Assembly: GCA_021818665.1 (NCBI GenBank)
Contig: JAKATQ010000015.1
Span: 1 to 19,701 of the forward strand
Origin: Nanobdellota archaeon
GTDB taxonomy: Archaea > Nanobdellota > Nanobdellia > Parvarchaeales > Parvarchaeaceae
Direction: 5' to 3'
DNA: 19,701 bases
Below, piece by piece: positions 14,800-19,701 of the stretch (its first letter is position 1; each line of letters opens with the position of its first letter). The notes under the pieces were generated by a model, which saw only the letters and a program-made list of their open reading frames with translations, did not search any database and was not told where the DNA came from. Position numbers and translations under genes: made by a program.

Positions 14800-14983
14800 G
14801 AACAGTTCAAAAGCAATGCGGTCTTTATCCGGTTCATCACTATTATGGCCCGCTCCCGATTAGTGTGGCGGCCTAGCACCAGCACCAGATAGAGTTAAAT
14901 AATGCAAAAATATACTAATAATAGAATGTAGGCGTGGGTACGGCGCCGGCAGCCAAATAAGGCATCCGTACCGCTGGTGTATT
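14800..14983. other. Gap with structured leader upstream of the zinc protein
   Basis: No coding frame or tRNA could be supported. Around 14892-14900 an AT-rich string (agttaaataa) may be the TATA box of the gene at 14984, giving a leader of roughly 60 nt that contains the inverted repeat listed next. Confidence 0.4.
14937..14972 (+). promoter_or_regulatory. Hairpin in the 5' leader of the zinc protein gene
   Basis: ggtacgg (14937-14943) pairs perfectly with ccgtacc (14966-14972). Inside, gcc and ggc flank the loop aaataa, giving a two-tier stem with an unequal internal loop. It ends 11 nt before the ATG at 14984, where it could mask or expose the start. It may also be a protein-binding site at DNA level. 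Confidence 0.45.
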
Positions 14984-15262
14984 ATGGCGAAAGTTACAGT
15001 TACAATATGCGACATGTGCAAACAGAGGATAGCTACTAGGACCTGCCCAGTCTGTTCGAAAGACCTTTGTGAGGCAGACACCAAGGCATTTTCCGTGGAC
15101 GTCGGACTAAGATTCGGTCCAAGGCTTGAGATATACCACGGATACATGTGCGATGAGGACTATAAGCGACTGGAAGGCAACGTCGGCAAGACTCTTACGA
15201 AAGTAGGAGACAGGATAAAGGGCGAAATCGACGGTGTGGTAAAGGACAGCGTGAACAAATAA
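14984..15262 (+). CDS. Small zinc-binding protein, unrecognised
   Basis: The 92-aa product has a compact cysteine cluster: C9-x2-C12, C21-P-x-C24 and C29, followed by H52 and C56-D57. This spacing resembles cross-brace fingers of the B-box or HIT type, which bind two zinc ions. The C-terminal part (KRLEGNVGKTLTKVGDRIKGE) is a charged helix. It has no membrane segment. Zinc binding is well supported by the pattern; the partner and the process are unknown. It lies alone between the surface protein pair and tRNA-Tyr, behind a leader with a hairpin. Confidence 0.82.
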   Translation: MAKVTVTICDMCKQRIATRTCPVCSKDLCEADTKAFSVDVGLRFGPRLEIYHGYMCDEDYKRLEGNVGKTLTKVGDRIKGEIDGVVKDSVNK

Positions 15263-15313
15263 ACGTTAGCATACCTGCAGATAAAAGTGTACACGCGTCT
15301 TCGTGTAAAAAGA

Positions 15314-15325
15314 CTTTATATATAG
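15314..15325 (+). promoter_or_regulatory. TATA box of tRNA-Tyr
   Basis: ctttatatatag is centred about 29 nt before the tRNA 5' end at 15348, the archaeal box A position, so the tRNA has its own promoter. Confidence 0.65.
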
Positions 15326-15347
15326 GCTTGATTTTATCTAGATTAGT

Positions 15348-15466
15348 CCACCCGTAGCTCAACGGCAGAGCGACCGGCTGTAGACATTTACAGAGTGCCG
15401 TTAGGTGCGATGACGGAAAATCGGCTGGTAACCGGTAGGTTGCAGGTTCAAATCCGGCCGGGTGGA
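15348..15466 (+). tRNA. tRNA-Tyr(GTA) with intron
   Basis: The acceptor stem ccacccg (15348-15354) pairs perfectly with cgggtgg (15459-15465), discriminator A15466, no encoded CCA. The D arm is gctc-aacggca-gagc (15357-15371), the anticodon stem accgg (15373-15377) with ccggt (15432-15436), and the T loop ttcaaat (15447-15453). The loop reads C-T-G-T-A-G then intron then A, giving anticodon GTA (15380-15382). C1-G72 with A73 is the tyrosine identity pair of archaea, which supports the call. The T stem gcagg/ccggc has an A-G mismatch at its centre (51-63). The mature tRNA would have 72 nt. Confidence 0.93.
15384..15430 (+). other. Intron of tRNA-Tyr at position 37/38
   Basis: The anticodon loop is interrupted by 47 nt, between G37 and A38, the commonest archaeal position. 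An A on both sides leaves the cut uncertain by one base. Within it, ccgt (15398-15401) and acgg (15413-15416) can form a stem. I could not draw a clean bulge-helix-bulge by eye, so splice sites are provisional. The anticodon itself can pair locally: ctgta (15378-15382) with tacag (15389-15393). Confidence 0.75.
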
Positions 15467-15471
15467 ATCGT

Positions 15472-15498
15472 TTTGCCGGCGCATAAGCGCCGCGCAAA
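15472..15498 (+). other. Strong hairpin directly downstream of tRNA-Tyr
   Basis: cggcgc (15477-15482) and gcgccg (15487-15492) pair perfectly around the tetraloop ataa. The stem continues as tttgc (15472-15476) with gcaaa (15494-15498) after a single bulged C at 15493. That is 11 pairs, starting 5 nt after the tRNA end. There is no T-run behind it on the + strand, so a classical terminator is unlikely. It may assist 3'-end processing or protect the precursor. Confidence 0.6.
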
Positions 15499-15586
15499 TT
15501 ATAAGTACATACACCTCCATTATAATAATAAAAATGCAAGGCGTTCCTTTATGAAGAAGGCGTTTTTGTCAACAATCTAGCGACAT

Positions 15587-15880
15587 ATGCATCAAGATAT
15601 CTATCTAGCCGTTTATTTGCATAGAAAGCCCCAAATGCCGTTGGCGTTGTTCTATGCCGCGGCAAGCGCGTCTGACAAATTTAGATACATTGCACTGACT
15701 GCTCCAGACGCAGAATCCGCACTCAGCGCCGCACGCACGATACAGGCAGGGTCGTCCCTATATCTGGATTTTATGGTGGAAGCATCGGAGAAGAAAATAA
15801 AAAGCTCTGTTGAGTCACTGAGCGACGGCACCCTACTTTTCAAAGTAAGCAAACGGCAACTCGAAGAGATGCTAAGATAG
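15587..15880 (+). CDS. Unrecognised small protein
   Basis: The 97-aa product has no membrane segment or known motif. It shows an alpha-beta rhythm: a hydrophobic helix (LALFYAAASAS), a strand (RYIALTA), a helix (DAESALSAARTIQ), strands LYLDFMVEA and TLLFKVS, and a final charged helix. I considered the KEOPS subunit Pcc1, which has similar size, but the conserved Pcc1 residues are missing. The ATG at 15587 is the first in frame; one at 15635 would remove 16 residues. No clear TATA box was found. Confidence 0.6.
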   Translation: MHQDIYLAVYLHRKPQMPLALFYAAASASDKFRYIALTAPDAESALSAARTIQAGSSLYLDFMVEASEKKIKSSVESLSDGTLLFKVSKRQLEEMLR

Positions 15881-15892
15881 CTGGCATACTGC

Positions 15893-17203
15893 TTATCCCG
15901 TGATGAACGACCCACCGGCGGAATAGTTACCATATACTCCGTTTAGACCGAGTTCATACTGATTCGACGGAGCCGACGTGCCGCTTGTACTGCCCCAGAA
16001 AATCGGCCTTGACGCGCCGGAGTAGCCTTCGGAGACGAAAAGCCACCCTTGGGACGCCCTCTCATTAGAGACTGGAGAATACTTTACCGCGCTTTCAGCA
16101 GCTCCATATACGGCATTGAGATGGTACCACTCAGTTTCCGCACCACTGTACAGTCCACCGTATGACGGCGCGAAGGTTTGTCCTTTAAAATACGTACTGC
16201 CATTAGATGGATAAGAGAAAGACTGCGATGCCGAATCTGTCACGTCCTTTACAGACATTATGACATTGCCAGCTACGATGGAGAGATTGAGGAGTACCGT
16301 ATCGTTGTAGTGCATGCCTCCATTTATGTCGAAGAATCCACTCTTCATCATGGTCCCGTTGGGCCAGAACACGTTGTAGATCATCGTGAAACCAGAATAA
16401 GGTCGACCCTTCTGATTGCACCAGTCATATGTGATGCCGGTCTGATAATAGTAACCTGTGTTTGTCTTTCCACCGACAAGATAAGCTGGGCCACACCCGT
16501 CAGAGTCCTGTTGGGGGAGAGCCGGTACCGTATAGGCTATAGAGGTGGAATTCTGCGTTAGTGCGAGGCCTATATCTTCGGCCCAGTCCGCTTTCGGCTC
16601 GGTTTGTATACCCGCACCTTTCAGGAGAAGCCGGACCGCGCCGTTATATGAATCCGGTGTCGCCAAATAGACGTAGAAACTGGTATTTACACCTGGTAGA
16701 ACTATATAAGGCAATGCCCGGCTCTCGTTTATTATACTGAAACCGGAAGTGTTCGTCTGCACAGAAGTTATCTCATATGGATATATCACTTGTCCATTAT
16801 ACGCCCACAACGCGACCTTTAATGCCTGCCCTGCCGCGAGGTCCTCGCCAGGCCTGGAAATAGTATAGTTTTCGGGCCAGCTTGTGGTATTGTACTCGTT
16901 GGTAAAATTTGTATAATAGTCGTATGAAGCAGAGATATCCGATATCTTGATAGGCAGCGCCGCGCCGCCGGGATTCTGCGGATTTGTCATATTAGCCACG
17001 GCTGATGCAAGACCACCACTGTACCAGTAGAACGTGGCTGCGACAACCACTCCCACCATTATGATCAATACAACCAAGGACGGCCTTGGCCCCCTGCCGT
17101 ATCTCCGTGGAGGAGGAGTGTACAGCCTTAGTATTTCATTATCAGCAGTTCCTTCAGTAGGCTTGTCGGATTTCGGTATCGGCACCTCTATAAACTCTGT
17201 CAT
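15893..17203 (-). CDS. Single-pass surface protein
   Basis: The 436-aa product has a 41-residue cytosolic, Pro/Arg-rich N-terminus (TPPPRRYGRGPRPS), one membrane helix at about 42-60, and a large outside domain with more than ten sequons (NFT, NTT, NYT, NTS, NES, NST, NGT, NDT, NLS, NGS and others). Two cysteines near the centre (DGCGPAY, DWCNQ) could form a disulphide. The C-terminal half (FWPNGTMMKSG through AETEWYHL to the end) is beta-rich and has a lectin- or eqolisin-like rhythm, but no catalytic residues can be assigned. It follows gltX by 3 nt and is therefore probably in its transcript, an odd pairing. Confidence 0.85.
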   Translation of the reverse strand: MTEFIEVPIPKSDKPTEGTADNEILRLYTPPPRRYGRGPRPSLVVLIIMVGVVVAATFYWYSGGLASAVANMTNPQNPGGAALPIKISDISASYDYYTNFTNEYNTTSWPENYTISRPGEDLAAGQALKVALWAYNGQVIYPYEITSVQTNTSGFSIINESRALPYIVLPGVNTSFYVYLATPDSYNGAVRLLLKGAGIQTEPKADWAEDIGLALTQNSTSIAYTVPALPQQDSDGCGPAYLVGGKTNTGYYYQTGITYDWCNQKGRPYSGFTMIYNVFWPNGTMMKSGFFDINGGMHYNDTVLLNLSIVAGNVIMSVKDVTDSASQSFSYPSNGSTYFKGQTFAPSYGGLYSGAETEWYHLNAVYGAAESAVKYSPVSNERASQGWLFVSEGYSGASRPIFWGSTSGTSAPSNQYELGLNGVYGNYSAGGSFITG

Positions 17204-17206
17204 AAA

Positions 17207-18898
17207 TCATCTACTGATGTATACAAACGAATTGTCCGCTTTATTGTCAAGTATGCAGAAACCGAATCTCTCGAACTGTATGATATCTCCCTTTTTTAGC
17301 GTACCGACCGCCGGTTCCCCAAGGCCGGATATCTCTCCAAGGCTGTTTTCGTTGAATGTACCGTCTCCTTTCAGCAATTCTCCCAATACCACAACGCGTA
17401 CTGGAACACTGGCAGATGTAGCCCACTGGATTATAGTTTCATCACCGATGATACTATCGGACACGAACTTACCACGCAATCGTCCGTCCGATTTATCTTC
17501 TATGCGCACGGTGTACAAATCCTTGAGCCTGATTTCCTGGTCCAGTTTAATATTATCGTAGTCTTTGTGGTCGATGAAAAAGTGTCCGTCGGTCTTGACG
17601 ATCCTGGACCCCAAATCCTTGGACGGATGATACTTCAGCCGAACCTCTAGCGGCTTGGCATTTTCTACTGTAAGCTCCACGGGATTCGACACGAAGAACA
17701 GTCTTCTTGCGTTTTCATCTATTATGCGCCTGTTCAGCGTCAGGAGAAGGTCCCACGTATATTCATGTTTTGAACCGGAATACCCGACAGTCAGTACAAA
17801 ATCTCTTATGGCTTTTGGCTGTATTCCTCTCCTGATGAGCGCCGATACTGTCGGCAGTCTTATGTCGTTCCAATCAGCTATCTTGCCGTCCTTTATGAGT
17901 GCCCGTATAAGTCTCTTCGAAAACGGAGTGCCACGAAAGTTATACCGGCCGTACTGAACGATCTCCGGACTTTTGAATCCGAGAGCCGCTCTAAGCCTCT
18001 CCTGCAAGCCGACCTTGAATTCGTTGCTTCTCAATACGTGCGTTATGCCACAAAGATGGTCCTCGGCGACGCTCGCTAAATCATAAAGAGGCCAGAGAGA
18101 ATACGGTTTGTAATCGTTTTTTATTATCCTAAAAATTGAAGGGTCCCTCAATGCAAAATCTGAGCTTTTCATGTCCGCTTTGAACCTTACGACAGCCTCG
18201 CCGTCATTGAAACTGCCCGCCTTCGCGGCGTCCCATAACTCCACGTTCCTTTGCGTGCTCTGATCGCGATGCTCGCACGAATCACCCGACAGCCGCTTGG
18301 TTTTTATCGCTTCCGGCGTGCACAGGCATACATAGGCCTTTGACTCGTCTATCAGTGTCTTCCCGTACGAATAAATCTTTTCTATGTCCGAACTTACGAA
18401 TTTCTTCTCGTCCCATTCTATCCCGAGCCATTTCAGGCCGGATTCGAAGGACTCCACGTACTCGTCCCTTTTCTTGATTAGCTTGGGGTTGGTATCTTCG
18501 AATCTCAACCACAGCTTTCCACCGTATTTCTCTCTATAGAGATAGTTTATCATGAACGATATAGCGTGCCCTAAGTGCATGTAACCTGACGGCTCAGGGG
18601 GCAGCCGCAAGACGACACCGCTCACGACATTCGGCAACGGTTTCAATTCTGGCTCTGTTTCTTTTCTTTCGGTCTTTAACTGCACGCCGAGCTCGTCGGC
18701 CATCTCTGCTATGTCTTCAGGCGTTTTGGCGTTGACTTCGGAGGTCAGTCTGTCGACAAGAGCGCGAGCCGTTTTTATATCTTTTAGCATTGATTTGTCG
18801 CTGCCGACGACCTTTGAAAATACCGCACCTGCGTCCGCTCTACCTCCATGCTCGAGCGCATTTTTTACCGCCGTCTTAAGGATTTCTATATCGTCCAT
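17207..18898 (-). CDS. gltX: Glutamyl-tRNA synthetase, archaeal type
   Basis: GluRS charges tRNA-Glu. In most archaea it also mischarges tRNA-Gln for later amidation by GatDE; that is family knowledge and GatDE is not in this window. The 563-aa class I enzyme has the HIGH-type motif MHLGHA (H108-LGH111), LRFEDTNP at 131-138, PLYDLASVAEDH, a KMSKS-type loop GTPFSKR (F326-R329), then ADWNDIRLPTVSALIRRGI and IRDFVLTVG typical of the archaeal/eukaryotic GlxRS branch, and a C-terminal beta-barrel anticodon region. An N-terminal helical segment of about 90 residues precedes the core. A TATA box at 18921-18930 lies 27 nt before the ATG. Confidence 0.96.
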   Translation of the reverse strand: MDDIEILKTAVKNALEHGGRADAGAVFSKVVGSDKSMLKDIKTARALVDRLTSEVNAKTPEDIAEMADELGVQLKTERKETEPELKPLPNVVSGVVLRLPPEPSGYMHLGHAISFMINYLYREKYGGKLWLRFEDTNPKLIKKRDEYVESFESGLKWLGIEWDEKKFVSSDIEKIYSYGKTLIDESKAYVCLCTPEAIKTKRLSGDSCEHRDQSTQRNVELWDAAKAGSFNDGEAVVRFKADMKSSDFALRDPSIFRIIKNDYKPYSLWPLYDLASVAEDHLCGITHVLRSNEFKVGLQERLRAALGFKSPEIVQYGRYNFRGTPFSKRLIRALIKDGKIADWNDIRLPTVSALIRRGIQPKAIRDFVLTVGYSGSKHEYTWDLLLTLNRRIIDENARRLFFVSNPVELTVENAKPLEVRLKYHPSKDLGSRIVKTDGHFFIDHKDYDNIKLDQEIRLKDLYTVRIEDKSDGRLRGKFVSDSIIGDETIIQWATSASVPVRVVVLGELLKGDGTFNENSLGEISGLGEPAVGTLKKGDIIQFERFGFCILDNKADNSFVYISR

Positions 18899-18920
18899 GA
18901 TAATAAAAGCATCTGGGGAT

Positions 18921-18994
18921 TTTTATATGAGAGTGATAGGGCGTGGTATTTTTAGTCTACTATTGGATACTTTTTGATATAAACACTTATATAG
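18921..18994. promoter_or_regulatory. Divergent promoters of gltX and the 19038 gene
   Basis: On the minus strand tcatataaaa (18921-18930) is centred 27 nt before the gltX ATG. On the plus strand acttatatag (18985-18994) predicts a start near 19015, about 22 nt before the ATG at 19038. Confidence 0.55.
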
Positions 18995-19037
18995 TGGTTG
19001 TTCTCGTATATTGAGTGTAAATACACCGAAGATTGGC

Positions 19038-19382
19038 ATGGAAAAATATCTTGAAGATACGATAAACTCTCCGGCAGAATCCAGTAGTAGCGAGATAGAG
19101 GCGCTACTCGACAGAATAGTGGCGATAGCGAAGAGGGGCAGACAAAAAAAGACAACCATAGACCACAGATACGGCGACTATGCAGAGCTCTTCTCCATGA
19201 GCAGATCCGTAAACGACGGGCGCACGTTCAAAGCCAATTATGAGATAATACATTCTGCGTTTCCCGAAAAAGATGGGCAGGAAACGCTTTTCGTGAGCTA
19301 CACAAATGCCTGTAACAGGCTTTTTATAAACGCCAGCCGCACGACGGCCAAGTCCCATTGGGAATACAGCATTTCGCACTGA
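19038..19382 (+). CDS. Unrecognised small soluble protein
   Basis: From ATG 19038 the product has 114 residues. An in-frame TTG at 19011 would give 123, but it falls at or before the predicted transcription start, so the ATG is preferred. The protein is soluble, begins with an acidic helix (MEKYLEDTI, then a Ser/Glu stretch and LLDRIVAIAKRGRQKK), and has a mixed alpha-beta C-terminus with ANYEIIHSAFPEKDG, ETLFVSYTNACNRLFINAS. I recognise no motif. It precedes the histone-fold gene by 99 nt, which has its own promoter. Confidence 0.75.
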   Translation: MEKYLEDTINSPAESSSSEIEALLDRIVAIAKRGRQKKTTIDHRYGDYAELFSMSRSVNDGRTFKANYEIIHSAFPEKDGQETLFVSYTNACNRLFINASRTTAKSHWEYSISH

Positions 19383-19440
19383 AAAACCAAAAACCGTGTA
19401 AACCCACCGTAAAAGCCCCTGGTTGGCTGAAAACACCATG

Positions 19441-19478
19441 TTTTTAAATAACCATATTCTTTATGTATATGAGGTGAT
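19441..19478 (+). promoter_or_regulatory. Promoter and ribosome binding site of the histone-fold gene
   Basis: TATA box tttttaaata at 19441-19450, centred about 36 nt before the ATG, and GAGGTGAT at 19471-19478 immediately before it, a good Shine-Dalgarno match. Confidence 0.6.
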
Positions 19479-19481
19479 GAC

Positions 19482-19661
19482 ATGGCAGACTTCGTAAGAA
19501 AGAGTTCAGTTAAGACAGAAGTCAAGAAGGTCGGTAAGGACATGAGATGCCCGGACGAGACCGTAGAAGGACTCGACAAGCACGTTAAGTGGCTTATCGG
19601 AAAGGCGGTCGAAAGGGCTAAGGCCAATAAGAGGCAGACCGTCAGAACACACGACTTCTGA
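19482..19661 (+). CDS. Minimal histone-fold protein (59 aa)
   Basis: The 59-aa basic product has a strong Shine-Dalgarno site and its own TATA box. It opens with VRKSSVKTEVKKVGKDMR (helix 1 and loop), has a long central helix (DETVEGLDKHVKWLIGKAVERAKAN), and ends KRQTVRTHDF. The central helix followed by R-x-TVR-x-x-D is the hallmark of the histone fold. Classical archaeal histones have about 66-70 residues and continue with a full third helix; here the chain stops just after D58-F59. It resembles single-domain DUF1931-like histones of DPANN archaea more than HMf-type ones. DNA binding and dimer formation are inferred. About 15 basic residues in 59 support nucleic-acid contact. Confidence 0.75.
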   Translation: MADFVRKSSVKTEVKKVGKDMRCPDETVEGLDKHVKWLIGKAVERAKANKRQTVRTHDF

Positions 19662-19671
19662 ATAAACAGCG

Positions 19672-19687
19672 TTTTTTATTTTTTTTT
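19672..19687 (+). terminator. T-rich terminator after the histone-fold gene
   Basis: Fifteen T's with one A in 16 bases begin 11 nt after the stop codon, a strong archaeal oligo-T termination signal suited to a highly expressed single gene. Confidence 0.7.
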
Positions 19688-19701
19688 ACTTGTAGATCGG
19701 A

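Noticed and set aside
14845..14890. Sequence resembling a tRNA 5' half (tagtgtgg between GC-rich blocks)
   Set aside because: No acceptor or D stem could be paired and no T loop follows within range on either strand.
15291..15306. Small inverted repeat acacg/cgtgt as a terminator of the zinc protein gene
   Set aside because: Only 5 pairs and followed by A's, not T's, on the coding strand.
15587..15880. KEOPS subunit Pcc1
   Set aside because: Size and alternating helix-strand pattern are similar, but the conserved Pcc1 second half with its A-D-x-x-ALR-like segment is missing.
1..19701. CRISPR array, prophage or known defence operon
   Set aside because: No regularly spaced repeats, integrase, capsid, Cas or restriction-modification gene was seen; the only mobile gene is the transposase.

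Overview
The window is archaeal chromosomal DNA. It carries S4, S10, S11, S13, L7Ae, S28e and L24e ribosomal proteins, RNA polymerase subunit D, aIF1A, aIF2-beta, MCM helicase, archaeal-type GluRS, a small histone-fold protein, a 5S rRNA and an intron-containing tRNA-Tyr. Many genes have an A/T-rich TATA-like box 25-35 nt before the start codon, which fits archaeal promoters and often leaderless mRNAs. Small gene size, scattered ribosomal genes and sequon-rich surface proteins with an FTEAGLP-type domain suggest an acidophilic DPANN archaeon of the Micrarchaeota/ARMAN type. That placement is inference and was not tested by any search.

Layout. 1-1565: an AT-rich IS4-superfamily transposase whose left end lies outside the window. 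1765-1878: a free-standing 5S rRNA. 1908-2567 (-): an unrecognised protein with an HExxH motif. 2647-4875 (+): the rpsM-rpsD-rpsK-rpoD operon. It then stops, and the usual L18e-L13-S9 genes do not follow. 4913-6271: a single-pass membrane protein, aIF1A on the opposite strand, and a two-helix membrane protein. 6274-9418 (-): a tight operon mcm, OB-fold protein, aIF2-beta, DUF424. 9503-10849 (-): a TrkA-N membrane protein overlapping a PAP2 phosphatase, with a doubtful small ORF behind. 10902-11655 (-): rpsJ and an unknown gene. 11776-12560 (+): L7Ae-S28e-L24e; L24e is only 52 aa. 12585-14799 (+): two membrane-anchored surface proteins. 14984-15262: a small zinc protein behind a hairpin leader. 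15348-15466: tRNA-Tyr with a 47-nt intron, followed by a strong hairpin. 15587-15880: unknown. 15893-18898 (-): gltX followed by a surface protein gene. 19038-19661 (+): an unknown gene and a 59-aa histone-fold protein.

Most genes serve translation, transcription and replication, interleaved with lineage-specific envelope genes. The points most worth a second look are the aIF2-beta zinc ribbon with one cysteine replaced by aspartate, the channel-like TrkA-N protein without a recognisable K+ filter, the minimal histone-fold protein, the unnamed OB-fold protein between mcm and aIF2-beta, and the structured RNAs at 14937-14972 and 15472-15498. I found no CRISPR array, prophage or obvious defence island.
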